A stretch of DNA of 64,000 bases from Flavobacteriia bacterium. GTDB taxonomy: Bacteria > Bacteroidota > Bacteroidia > Flavobacteriales > Weeksellaceae. Under the pieces are notes generated by a model, which was not told where the DNA came from, made no database searches, and saw nothing but the letters and a program-made list of their open reading frames with translations. The translations under genes and the position numbers were made by a program. The DNA is taken from positions 1 to 64,000 of the forward strand of contig JAECQR010000002.1 in NCBI GenBank assembly GCA_015999765.1, in the 5' to 3' direction. Below are positions 8,857 through 17,101 of this stretch, one piece after another. Position 1 is the first letter of the stretch; the number at the start of each line of letters is the position of its first letter.

Positions 8857-9402
8857 TTATTCGAAAGTCATAAGCGCTTCATAGAAATCTTCTTCCATTA
8901 TCCCAAACTGCTGGCAGAGCAGTTTAATCCCGTTCATGTTCTGCACTAAACTTTCATCTGTGGAACCAAGTGGAATTTCGCCCATTTCAGTACTGATGCT
9001 GATTTTTTCACCAGAAATTTTAAATGCTGAGTAAGAAAAAGGTAATCTTCTGAAATAGTTTTCAGCTTCATTAATATTTTCTTCCAACTTTTCAGGATAA
9101 ACCAAAACGCCGCCGCCGGTGATGTTTTTAAGAACTTGAAAAAAATTTTCACTTCCCATTTCATCCGAAATAAACGCAATAATAGGTTTGAAATCTTTAG
9201 CTTTTTGTAAATCAGAAGTTTCTAAGATGACAAAATCACTGTCGGTCTGCTTTTTGTCGCCTTTTTCAAGAAAATAATCAAAATCTTTTTCAAAAAAATT
9301 CAGTACGTAGATGATAAAATTAGCAACAGGTTGATGCGAACTATAGATTAAAACACGGGTTTTGTATTGGGAATACGCAGAAATTACTGAAAAATCGGTC
9401 AT
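8857..9402 (-). CDS. Conserved hypothetical protein
   Basis: This 181-residue soluble protein has no signal peptide. The N-terminal third reads like a Rossmann-type alternation of strands and helices (TRVLIYSSHQPVANFIIYVL), followed by an acidic middle and a helix-rich C-terminus. I do not recognise a named family. It starts 13 bases after the end of the lipoprotein gene on the same strand, so the two are probably cotranscribed. Confidence 0.65.
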   Translation of the reverse strand: MTDFSVISAYSQYKTRVLIYSSHQPVANFIIYVLNFFEKDFDYFLEKGDKKQTDSDFVILETSDLQKAKDFKPIIAFISDEMGSENFFQVLKNITGGGVLVYPEKLEENINEAENYFRRLPFSYSAFKISGEKISISTEMGEIPLGSTDESLVQNMNGIKLLCQQFGIMEEDFYEALMTFE

Positions 9403-9414
9403 CGAAATCGGTCG

Positions 9415-9852
9415 TTATTTAGCTTCAGAAGTTTTGGAATCGATAAGCTTGCGGAAGGTGTTGGCAACATTTTCCCACCGTGATTTATCTGCTTCCATGA
9501 TATAAGACGCATCTGATTTGCTGGCAGACTGGCTTCCTATTTTCACGATGATGGAAGTCGAAATATAATCGTACAGCTTCTTGTAATCTTCCTGTATCAT
9601 CCGGAACTTGTTCTGCTCCAAAACATTCTGGATATTGCTGAGCTCGTCTTTTGAAAGCGTAAAATCTTTTTTGATGTTTTTGCCCTGACCTTCGAAGGAA
9701 TAATGGGCATTATTCCCTTTAATCCAAAGATTTTCGTAGATCGGAGAAAGACCGCCGCTGCGGGAATAACTGTAATCGAAATCGTTATATTTTTTTTGTG
9801 GAGTACAAGCCGCAAGAGCCATTAAAACGAAAAATGCAATAAATCTTTTCAT
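9415..9852 (-). CDS. Putative lipoprotein
   Basis: This 145-residue protein starts with a lipoprotein signal peptide, with the lipobox ending in Cys16 (LMALAAC), so it should be anchored in the inner or outer membrane. The mature part is charged, with a predicted beta-rich start (residues 20-60) and helices near 65-95 and 115-140. No family recognised. It follows the plsC-like gene by 10 bases on the same strand, suggesting one operon from the Nudix gene downward. Confidence 0.7.
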   Translation of the reverse strand: MKRFIAFFVLMALAACTPQKKYNDFDYSYSRSGGLSPIYENLWIKGNNAHYSFEGQGKNIKKDFTLSKDELSNIQNVLEQNKFRMIQEDYKKLYDYISTSIIVKIGSQSASKSDASYIMEADKSRWENVANTFRKLIDSKTSEAK

Positions 9853-9862
9853 TCAGAATTTT

Positions 9863-10672
9863 TTATGATTTTAGAGTAGATTTTTCCTCAGTTTTTTGAG
9901 CTTTAAGTTCCTGGTCATATCCATGTAAAACGTTGAAATCCTCAGTTTGTTCTATAGCTACCATGATTTTTGTTAAAATAGTTTGCGCATCATCGTTATC
10001 ATAATCAATTTCCAACGGCTTTTTGAATTCCATCGTGGGCTTTACGCCTGTAACCTTTACTCTTAAGCCTTTTTTGTCGAAAGCTCTTCTGAAACCATTG
10101 ATTTTTATAGGAATTACGATCGGTCGCTGATTTTTCACCAGTTTTGCAGTTCCTTTTCTGCCCTGTGCAAAAGCTGAGGTTGTACCCTGTGGGAAAGTGA
10201 TTACCCAGCCGTTATCCAGCGCTTTCATAATATTTTCAACTTCTGTTAAATCTACCATTCGGTTCACGTTCGCGCCTTCAGCACGCCAGGTTCTTTTTAC
10301 GGTTACTGCGCCTGCAAGTTTAAAGATTTTGGTCATAAAACCTTTATTCATCGTTTCTTCAGCAGCTACATAGTAGAAATCTACTTTAGGATTCAGCAGG
10401 TAAACCGGATTCTTAATCGTGTTCAGATAACCGTTGTTTACTGAGCAGAACGCGTGGTACATTGCCGCTACATCTGCGAAATATGTTTGGTGGTTTGAGA
10501 CGAAAAGTACGTTGGAATCTGGCAGATCAACCAGATTTTCGGTGCCGGAAATTTTCAGTTTGTTGAAGCCATTGAATCTTCGGTAAGATACAAGTCCCAA
10601 AATGATGATAATTAATCTTTTGAGGAAATAAAGATTGCCGAATGCATCTGTGAAAATATTTTTCTTCGCCAT
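9863..10672 (-). CDS. 1-acyl-sn-glycerol-3-phosphate acyltransferase family protein
   Basis: This 269-residue protein of the PlsC/LPLAT family adds an acyl chain to lysophosphatidate or a similar acceptor at the inner membrane. Seen: a hydrophobic N-terminal anchor (about 18-31), the catalytic NHQTYFAD segment (60-67) and the acceptor-binding FPQGTTS (160-166). The His and Asp are separated by five residues where the textbook motif NHX4D has four, which is odd and may mark a lineage-specific version. The start is taken at the ATG at 10672 in preference to a TTG two codons upstream. Neighbours are a Nudix hydrolase upstream and lipoproteins downstream. Confidence 0.85.
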   Translation of the reverse strand: MAKKNIFTDAFGNLYFLKRLIIIILGLVSYRRFNGFNKLKISGTENLVDLPDSNVLFVSNHQTYFADVAAMYHAFCSVNNGYLNTIKNPVYLLNPKVDFYYVAAEETMNKGFMTKIFKLAGAVTVKRTWRAEGANVNRMVDLTEVENIMKALDNGWVITFPQGTTSAFAQGRKGTAKLVKNQRPIVIPIKINGFRRAFDKKGLRVKVTGVKPTMEFKKPLEIDYDNDDAQTILTKIMVAIEQTEDFNVLHGYDQELKAQKTEEKSTLKS

Positions 10673-10697
10673 TATCAAAATTACATAGACCGCGAAT

Positions 10698-11327
10698 TTA
10701 CAAATTTTTCATCAATTTGCTGAACTCACTCAAAATCATTGAAGTTGCTCCCCAGATGATGTATCCGTTGAAATTAATCACAGGAACTTCCACGCCTTTT
10801 GAGCTTGGCAGCACCATCATTTCCGGCTGTTCGGTGAGTGTTAAGATTGAAGAGACGGGAAATTCTATCAATTCCACAGCTTCGGATTCCTGCAGGATAA
10901 ATTCCGGATTCTTCTTGGTATACGAAACGAAAGGCCTTACGTAAAAATTGCTTGGTGGAATATAGATGGGCGACATTTCGCGGATGATCCGGATGTAATG
11001 TTCTGCTATACCCATTTCTTCACAAGTCTCGCGTTTTGCAGTTTCTTCGAATGTTCGGTCGGTTTCTTCTTTTTTTCCACCTGGCAGCGAGATTTGTCCG
11101 CTGTGGCGGTCGCGTTCGTTTGTACTTCTCACCATCAAAGGAAAATACCATTCGTTATCCTTCAGGTAAAGCACAATATTTACTGCTGCGTATTTTGGAT
11201 TTCTGTCTACAATTTCATCATATGAAAAAAGCGGCCGGTAAGGTGGCGAATAAATCATGTGGGCATTCTCGCCCAGCAGTTCTGCGTCCTGAATTTTTTT
11301 GATAAGATCTCTCCCGAAAACTTCCAT
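10698..11327 (-). CDS. Nudix hydrolase, probable CoA pyrophosphatase
   Basis: This 209-residue Nudix hydrolase resembles the NudL/CoAse group, which cleaves CoA and its derivatives to 3',5'-ADP and phosphopantetheine. Seen: the group-specific segment RSGQISLPGG-like HSGQISLPGG (75-84), leading into a complete Nudix box from Gly84 through REXXEEXG (R99 E100 T C E103 E104 M G106). The rest is the usual alpha/beta sandwich. It lies 25 bases upstream of the acyltransferase on the same strand, so a lipid/CoA theme is plausible. Substrate assignment is inference. Confidence 0.82.
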   Translation of the reverse strand: MEVFGRDLIKKIQDAELLGENAHMIYSPPYRPLFSYDEIVDRNPKYAAVNIVLYLKDNEWYFPLMVRSTNERDRHSGQISLPGGKKEETDRTFEETAKRETCEEMGIAEHYIRIIREMSPIYIPPSNFYVRPFVSYTKKNPEFILQESEAVELIEFPVSSILTLTEQPEMMVLPSSKGVEVPVINFNGYIIWGATSMILSEFSKLMKNL

Positions 11328-11431
11328 GTCACAAATTTAAAGAATTGAATATTGAAAGTGTTTTAAAGGAAAGTTAAAATTGATTGTTTTAGATGAGATT
11401 TTTTAATCGAAAATTATTATTGACTAAAAAA

Positions 11432-11454
11432 AACTCCTGAAAAAATCAGGAGTT
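11432..11454 (-). terminator. Terminator after the interrupted lipoprotein gene
   Basis: Arms AACTCCTGA (11432-11440) and TCAGGAGTT (11446-11454) with a 5-base loop; a T-run follows on the minus strand. Confidence 0.85.
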
Positions 11455-11472
11455 GGTTTTTTAATAAATAGT

Positions 11473-11853
11473 TTAATTATTTTTTTTCTCGTCTAAAGAG
11501 ATATTGTAAACTTTAGTGTCATACTTTTTTATTGAACCTGTTGCAGCATCTATTCCCCAACCTAAAATTCCAAATAAATTAATGATGGCTACTGAATTAA
11601 ATTTAGAATCGAGAGCCATTACTTTATTTTCATATCCATCTTTTTTCACCTCGATTGTTTTTTCAGAAAGGCTGCGACCTACTTTATAGGTACAAGGTGT
11701 AGTACATTTTTCAATACCGCTTTCCTAAACTTTAGCCCCTTCAGGAGTAGAATTAAATGTAATTGGATCTGAAGTCCCGGTTAAAATTGTTGCACATGAA
11801 GTTAGAGAAATTGTTGCTGCTAAAAGAGCAAAAGAAAATGTAAAGGTTTTCAT
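11473..11853 (-). pseudogene. Lipoprotein gene interrupted by an in-frame TAG
   Basis: Reading the minus strand from ATG at 11853 gives a lipoprotein signal peptide with Cys20 (ISLTSCAT), then a PEGA-like start (FNSTPEGAKV). Codon 43 is TAG (11725-11727). The same frame continues without another stop to TAA at 11473, for 126 positions in total. The downstream part carries a convincing protein pattern: KCTTPCTYKV, a Lys/Glu-rich strand, then a glycine-rich hydrophobic segment INLFGILGWGIDAATG typical of small surface lipoproteins. So this is one gene with a nonsense mutation, or a sequencing error. A consensus promoter and a strong terminator are still in place. The family is probably PEGA-domain lipoproteins; function unknown. 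Confidence 0.75.
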
Positions 11854-11910
11854 TAAGTTAATTTTTGTGTTATCTACTTTCAGGATTTACGGTCGCTGTT
11901 TCGATTTTCC

Positions 11911-11933
11911 GACCGTTGACAAATATAACGGTC
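11911..11933 (-). promoter_or_regulatory. Promoter -7 box inside an inverted repeat
   Basis: The minus strand reads TATATTTG at 11927-11920, an exact -7 match for the interrupted lipoprotein gene (leader about 60 bases). It is enclosed by inverted arms GACCGTT (11911-11917) and AACGGTC (11927-11933), the position expected for a repressor site. Confidence 0.5.
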
Positions 11934-11948
11934 TCCAATCTGCTCACC

Positions 11949-11964
11949 TTACGGGAATCCGTAA
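11949..11964. promoter_or_regulatory. Palindrome TTACGG-N4-CCGTAA, candidate activator site
   Basis: A perfect 6-base inverted repeat (TTACGG GAAT CCGTAA) lies about 22-37 bases upstream of the -7 box of the lipoprotein gene, overlapping the expected -33 position where no TTG is found. Confidence 0.4.
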
Positions 11965-12128
11965 AACAATGGTTTTTTTATTTACTTATATGAAATTCTG
12001 ATTATTTGGAAAGAAAAACTTAAATATTGGTAATTCTTTTCTTACCTCCAAAATATATGGAGAGGAGGAATAATTTTTCACAAAAAGAATAAATTATTAT
12101 AGTAAAAGCATCTTATAAGGCTGGCAAA

Positions 12129-14651
12129 TCAACTTAGTACTGATTTTCGGGATATAGTTTTCAATCTCAGTCTTAGTTTTACCAGTTCATACCAAAGCAC
12201 AGAGATGAGACCAATCAGGACACAAAGGCCCAGTTCCCTGGCAGATAGTCTTTCGAATAAAAAGAATTCTGTGAAGACAGGGATGTAAAGAAGCATCAGC
12301 ATTACTGCCGTTGTAATCGAGATAATAAGAAGAACGAGATTGTTTCTATATCTTAAAGTCGTAAAAATTGAATAATAAAATGATCTGTTTTGTAACGTTA
12401 AAAATATATTTGCGGCAACCAAAGCAGTGAAAACCATAGTACGCGTGTGCGCTTCATCAAAACCGTTTTGTACGGAATACTGATAGGTAAATAATGTTCC
12501 CGCCGAAATCGCCAATCCCTGAATTATGCTCGTCAGCAACTCTCTGCTGTTGAAAAAAGTAGTTTTAAAGGAACGCGGTTTCTGCAGCATGGCGTTTTTT
12601 TCCATCGGTTCATTTTCGAAGACGATAGAGCAGGTGGGGCCCATAATAAGTTCTAAAAAAATCACATGAGCCGGCGTGAAGATATTCGGATAAATCCATC
12701 CCAGCGCGAGCGGAATGAAAACCGTAAGAATTATCGGGATGTGGATGGAAATAATATATTGGATGGCTTTTTTTAAGTTGGTGTAGATTTTCCGGCCCAT
12801 CGCAATCGCATCTACCATTTTTGAGAGATCATCTTCCATCAGAATTAATGAGGCTGCCTGTTTGGCAATTTCTGTTCCTCTTTTTCCCATTGCAATCCCA
12901 ATGTGCGCAGCTTTGAGCGCCGGACCGTCGTTCACGCCGTCGCCGGTCATTGCCACGATTTGGCTGTTGGCCTTTAAAGCGTTGATGATGCGGAGTTTTG
13001 CTTCAGGAAACATTCTTGTGAAAATATTGGTTTCCATTACAGTTTCCTGCAGTTCTACTTCTGAAAGCTTCATGAGCTGTTCACCCGTTAAACTCTTTTC
13101 TGCACCTTCAAAATTTATTTGCTTAGCGATGGCCTGTGTGGTAGCCGCATTATCGCCGGTAATGATTTTTACTGAAATTCCGGCGCGGTAAAAATCCTCG
13201 AGTACTTTGCTGAAATTTTGTTTTGGCGGATCATAAAATGCAACAATTCCCAGGAAAGTAAAAGGAAGTTCCTGCTGGCTCTTTGGATAGCTCTCGCCAG
13301 CGAAATTGCTTTTCCCAACTCCTAAAACCCGGTATCCTTCTTCAGTAATGATTTTGATAGCATTTTCAACAGCAATTTTTTGTTCTTCAGAAAGGTTACA
13401 GACTTTTATAACCGCTTCCGGGGCTCCTTTTGCAGCAATAATTTTTTTTCCCGAACTGTCCCTGAAAATGTGGGTCATCATCGGAGGTTTTCCACCCAAG
13501 GGATATTCATGGATCATCCTGAAACGGGGCCTTTCGTCTTCAGAGTTAAGTTTTTGGTATTCAGCATGGAGCGCAGTTTCCATAGGATCAAAGGGAATCG
13601 GTTCGCTCGCCCACATCGCGAAGGTGATAAGGTCTTTTTCTTCTTCCGTTAAAATTTGATCAGGAGTGGAAATTTTTTGAGTTTCTGGTGTGAAAATTTT
13701 AGCAAGACTCATTCTGTTCTCGGTTATCGTACCGGTTTTATCGGTGCAGATTACGGTGGCGCTTCCCAAAGTTTCTACCGTTTTCATCTGTTTTACGATG
13801 ATCTGCATTTTCATGAGCCGCCAGGCTCCAATCGCCATAAATGCGCTGAATGCCATTGGTATTTCTTCAGGAAGAATGCTCATTGCTAGTGTAAGCGCTT
13901 TGAGCAGACTGTCGAGAATATCATAAGAATTAAAGTAATTGATGGCCCAAACCACCAGAAAAGCGCCTGCGCCTGCAATCACCATTTTCTTCACAAAGTC
14001 GTTGATCTGAATTTCGAGCGGTGTTTTTTCTTCCTGAATACTTTCCAGACTTTTACCGATTTTACCCAGTTTGGTGTCGTTTCCGATGCTGGTTACCGTG
14101 ATGATTGCAAGTCCGCTTTCTACCGTTGTGCCTTTGTAAACAAAATGGTCTTCTTTGTTTTTATCTTTAAATACCGCAAAAGATTCGCCCGTAAGAATGG
14201 ATTCGTTTACAGAAAAATCATTGGAGTGAATAATGATCCCGTCTGCTACAATCGAGGTTCCTTCCTCAATAATCAGACTGTCGCCAACCACAAGATCTTC
14301 GCTGTTAATTTCAATGGTTTCGCCGTTCCGAATTACTTTACAGCTGGGTTGTGTGAAGTGCTTTAATTTTTCGAGTGCATTACGGCTGCGGGAATCCTGG
14401 TATAGGGAAATGAGTGAAACAACTACAATTGCGGAGACTAAAAACAGTCCGTCGCTAACCATGCCGCTGATAAAATAAATCAACGAAGCTACCAGCAGTA
14501 AAATGATCATTGGTTCTTTAGCCAGACTTTTTACGGCGTCAATAAACGTGTTTTCCTGTTTGTATTTTAAAGTGTTTTCGCCGAATTCTTTGCGGGAAAG
14601 AAGAACTTCTTCATCCGATAAACCCTTAATGTTAAAATGATTGTCCGGCAT
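12129..14651 (-). CDS. Cation-translocating P-type ATPase (P2, Ca2+-pump-like)
   Basis: This 840-residue inner-membrane pump has the full P-type ATPase plan: an N-terminal cation_ATPase_N domain, actuator domain with TGES (154-157), phosphorylation site DKTGT with Asp304, nucleotide-binding domain, hinge with TGDNAAT and GDGVND, and about eight to ten membrane segments. The layout is of the P2A/SERCA type. The ion-binding loop in segment M4 reads PEEIP (261-265), where calcium pumps usually have PEGLP, so the ion is uncertain. It stands alone between RNase G and the interrupted lipoprotein gene. Calcium is the first guess; another divalent or monovalent cation is possible. Confidence 0.9.
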   Translation of the reverse strand: MPDNHFNIKGLSDEEVLLSRKEFGENTLKYKQENTFIDAVKSLAKEPMIILLLVASLIYFISGMVSDGLFLVSAIVVVSLISLYQDSRSRNALEKLKHFTQPSCKVIRNGETIEINSEDLVVGDSLIIEEGTSIVADGIIIHSNDFSVNESILTGESFAVFKDKNKEDHFVYKGTTVESGLAIITVTSIGNDTKLGKIGKSLESIQEEKTPLEIQINDFVKKMVIAGAGAFLVVWAINYFNSYDILDSLLKALTLAMSILPEEIPMAFSAFMAIGAWRLMKMQIIVKQMKTVETLGSATVICTDKTGTITENRMSLAKIFTPETQKISTPDQILTEEEKDLITFAMWASEPIPFDPMETALHAEYQKLNSEDERPRFRMIHEYPLGGKPPMMTHIFRDSSGKKIIAAKGAPEAVIKVCNLSEEQKIAVENAIKIITEEGYRVLGVGKSNFAGESYPKSQQELPFTFLGIVAFYDPPKQNFSKVLEDFYRAGISVKIITGDNAATTQAIAKQINFEGAEKSLTGEQLMKLSEVELQETVMETNIFTRMFPEAKLRIINALKANSQIVAMTGDGVNDGPALKAAHIGIAMGKRGTEIAKQAASLILMEDDLSKMVDAIAMGRKIYTNLKKAIQYIISIHIPIILTVFIPLALGWIYPNIFTPAHVIFLELIMGPTCSIVFENEPMEKNAMLQKPRSFKTTFFNSRELLTSIIQGLAISAGTLFTYQYSVQNGFDEAHTRTMVFTALVAANIFLTLQNRSFYYSIFTTLRYRNNLVLLIISITTAVMLMLLYIPVFTEFFLFERLSARELGLCVLIGLISVLWYELVKLRLRLKTISRKSVLS

Positions 14652-14733
14652 TATCTGAGGTTTTAAGTTTCTGTATACTCAAAAGTCTAATTTACGAAAT
14701 TTGACATACAATATCAGGCAATTCCACAAAAAA

Positions 14734-14753
14734 AACTCCCGTAAAAGGGAGTT
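14734..14753 (-). terminator. Terminator after the RNase G gene
   Basis: Arms AACTCCC (14734-14740) and GGGAGTT (14747-14753) with a 6-base loop are followed by a T-run on the minus strand. Confidence 0.8.
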
Positions 14754-14801
14754 GCAATTTTTTATCGGAGAACTTCGGTGAATTCTGTAGGCTTTTAAGA
14801 C

Positions 14802-16361
14802 TTAGTTCGAATAGCTCATGAGTTCTTCTTTCTTGGAATTGATAAGTTTATATTCCAGATATTTAAATGAATCACGCGGGATGATCGTGACCCATTTTTT
14901 GTATTTCAGATACCATTTGGTCTGAATGCTAACGATACCTTTCGTAAGATAAGCTTCAACAAAAGGATGTACGTGAAGGAAAATTTTGCCTTTTTCTTTT
15001 TGAATCAAGCCTCTTATCACTTCCTCCATACGTTCAACAACAACGATTGGAGCAAGAATTTCGCCGTCGGCATTAGGGTTTTCCTCCTTCGTTTCAATAA
15101 TGTTTTCCGGGCGGGTTCTCTGCCGTGTAAGCTGTATTAATCCGAATTTACTTGGTGGTAAAATTTTGTGACGGGCTTTGTCGCGGCTCATTTCCGATTT
15201 CAGATGTTCGTATAAATCGCGGCGGTGATCTGCATTAATCATGTCAATGAAATCAATCACGATGATTCCGCCCATGTCGCGAAGTCTTAGCTGGCGGGCA
15301 ATTTCAGTTGCTGCCATCTTATTCACAGTCAGTGCGTGTTCTTTACTTGCTGAATTGCCGGATGAAATGTTGTTTCCGGAATTCACATCAACTACGTGAA
15401 GGGCTTCCGTATGTTCAATCACCAAATAGGCACCTTTGGAACTAGGAATGTTTACGTGCTTTCCGAAGCTCTGTTTCAGCTGCTTTTCAACATTGTAATA
15501 CTCCATTAATGGAATCGGTTTGTCGTAGAACTGAACGATGTTTTTGCGTTCCGGAGCAATAACTTCGATGTAAGCCTTCATATCTTCAACCATTTGCTCG
15601 TCATCACAGATGATCGAAACAAAATCTGCGTTGAAATTATCCCGCAGAATTGATGAAGCTTTGTCTTCTTCACTCAAAACGCGGCTCGGAACTTTATTTT
15701 TCTGAAGATTCTTGAAGGTAGTTTCCCATTTCTGGACCAACTGATTCATGTCGTTGTGCAGTTCTGCAACTTTTTTGCCTTCTGCAACTGTTCTGATGAT
15801 TACACCGAAACCTTCGGGTTTAATACTTTCAATTAAAGTTCGTAAACGCTCTCTTTCTTCTGCGCTTGCAATTTTTTTGGAAATGGAGACGCTTTTGTCG
15901 AAAGGGATTAAAACGAGAAATCGTCCTGTTAAGGAGATTTGGGTCGAAATTCTTGGACCTTTTGTAGAAATTGGCTCTTTGGTGATCTGTAGAATGACGC
16001 TGTCGTCTTTTGCAAGAACCTTGTCGATGAGGCCGTTTTTATGAATTTCGGGCTGAATTTCGAAGTTTTTTAGAGAAGAATTCTGCTGTTTTTTGGCAAC
16101 AGTGTCCTTCAGAAATTTTTTGTAGGTCAGGAATTGTGGCCCTAAATCCTGATAATGCAAAAAAGCATCTTTTTCGTACCCGATGCTCACGAATGCAGCA
16201 TTAAGGTTGGGTGCGAGTTTTTTTACTTTACCGATAAATAAATCACCAACTACGAAGTCGCTTTTATCTTCCTGTTCATGAAGTTCAAAAAGCCTTCCGT
16301 CTTCCAAAAGGGCAATTTTAGATTTTTCGTCTTCATGAGATATAATGAGTTCTTTCTTCAT
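14802..16361 (-). CDS. rng: Ribonuclease E/G family protein
   Basis: This 519-residue endoribonuclease of the RNase E/G family takes part in rRNA maturation and mRNA decay. Seen: an N-terminal S1-like RNA-binding domain (about 38-125), then the DNase I-like catalytic domain with the magnesium-binding aspartates in VVDVNSG (Asp325) and IVIDFIDM (Asp370). The small domain follows. The zinc-link motif CPxC that joins subunits in E. coli RNase E is absent: the segment after TRQRTRPE has no cysteine. There is no long C-terminal degradosome scaffold, which suits RNase G. The linkage rng - bL38-like - hup, with mutY and gldD divergent, resembles the gld region of other Flavobacteriia. Confidence 0.92.
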   Translation of the reverse strand: MKKELIISHEDEKSKIALLEDGRLFELHEQEDKSDFVVGDLFIGKVKKLAPNLNAAFVSIGYEKDAFLHYQDLGPQFLTYKKFLKDTVAKKQQNSSLKNFEIQPEIHKNGLIDKVLAKDDSVILQITKEPISTKGPRISTQISLTGRFLVLIPFDKSVSISKKIASAEERERLRTLIESIKPEGFGVIIRTVAEGKKVAELHNDMNQLVQKWETTFKNLQKNKVPSRVLSEEDKASSILRDNFNADFVSIICDDEQMVEDMKAYIEVIAPERKNIVQFYDKPIPLMEYYNVEKQLKQSFGKHVNIPSSKGAYLVIEHTEALHVVDVNSGNNISSGNSASKEHALTVNKMAATEIARQLRLRDMGGIIVIDFIDMINADHRRDLYEHLKSEMSRDKARHKILPPSKFGLIQLTRQRTRPENIIETKEENPNADGEILAPIVVVERMEEVIRGLIQKEKGKIFLHVHPFVEAYLTKGIVSIQTKWYLKYKKWVTIIPRDSFKYLEYKLINSKKEELMSYSN

Positions 16362-16629
16362 TCTTGTATAGAGGAATTAAAAATCTTAGATAAAGGAAAT
16401 TTACTCAAATTCCTCAAATATCACTAATATTTTTAACTGTTTTGGTACGTAAATAATGTTTACCGGCTAAGAATGGGTATTTTATGGGGCATAATCAGCT
16501 TGAAATCTGGTATTGCCCAATCCTTTAATCCTTATTTTAAAAATTTGGAGCAAAACAAAAATATAGTCGGTGAAATTTTATAAATATAAAAACACCAACT
16601 ATATTGTTATATTGTAAATCGCGAATAGC

Positions 16630-16719
16630 TTATTTTTTCTTGTGTCTGTTCGCTCTTCTTCTTTTCTTTCTTTTGTGAGTTGCAACCTTGTGTCTCTTTC
16701 TCTTTTTTCCGCTTGGCAT
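16630..16719 (-). CDS. 29-residue basic ribosomal protein, bL38-like
   Basis: A 29-codon reading frame starts MPSGKKRKRHK and is made almost entirely of Lys, Arg and His. It matches from memory a tiny protein conserved across Bacteroidota, which I believe is the ribosomal protein named bL38 in the Flavobacterium johnsoniae ribosome structure. It would bind large-subunit rRNA. It lies between hup and rng on the same strand. The reading frame and conservation are secure in my view; the bL38 name is less certain. Confidence 0.75.
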   Translation of the reverse strand: MPSGKKRKRHKVATHKRKKRRRANRHKKK

Positions 16720-16763
16720 AATTTAAAAATTTTTAGTTTGTAACTTATATATTCTCTGGTTTA

Positions 16764-17054
16764 TTATTTAATTGCTACTTTGGTTTTTACCTTCTCAACA
16801 AAAGTTTTAGATGGTTTAAAAGCCGGGATATTGTGAGCCGGGATTTCGATTGCCGTGTTTTTAGAAATGTTTCTTCCTGTTTTTGCTGCTCTGGTTTTGA
16901 TAACGAATGAACCGAAACCTCTTAAATAAACATTGTCGCCATTATACATTGAAGTTCTGATTTCCTGCATGAACGCCTCTACAACTTTCTGAGTTTCATT
17001 CTTTTCAGTTCCCAATTTATTCGAGATGGTGCTCACCAATTCTGCCTTTGTCAT
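16764..17054 (-). CDS. hup: HU family DNA-binding protein
   Basis: This 96-residue histone-like protein bends and compacts DNA in the nucleoid. Seen: the N-terminal helical dimer MTKAELVSTISNKLG, GFGSFVIKTRAAKTGRN (the signature before the DNA-binding arm) and the beta arm with the intercalating Pro in EIPAHNIPAFKPS. Length is normal. It is divergent from mutY with 47 bases between the starts and has its own -7 box there. Confidence 0.93.
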   Translation of the reverse strand: MTKAELVSTISNKLGTEKNETQKVVEAFMQEIRTSMYNGDNVYLRGFGSFVIKTRAAKTGRNISKNTAIEIPAHNIPAFKPSKTFVEKVKTKVAIK

Positions 17055-17070
17055 TTCCTTTATTTATTTA

Positions 17071-17078
17071 TATTTTTG
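17071..17078 (+). promoter_or_regulatory. Promoter -7 box for mutY
   Basis: TATTTTTG fits TAnnTTTG, with TTTG at 17047-17050 as the -33 element 20 bases upstream, inside the first codons of hup. Confidence 0.55.
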
Positions 17079-17083
17079 GTGTG

Positions 17084-17091
17084 CAAATATA
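17084..17091 (-). promoter_or_regulatory. Promoter -7 box for hup
   Basis: The minus strand reads TATATTTG, an exact -7 match, 30 bases before the hup start at 17054 and only 5 bases from the mutY -7 box on the other strand. Confidence 0.55.
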
Positions 17092-17101
17092 AGAACATTT
17101 T

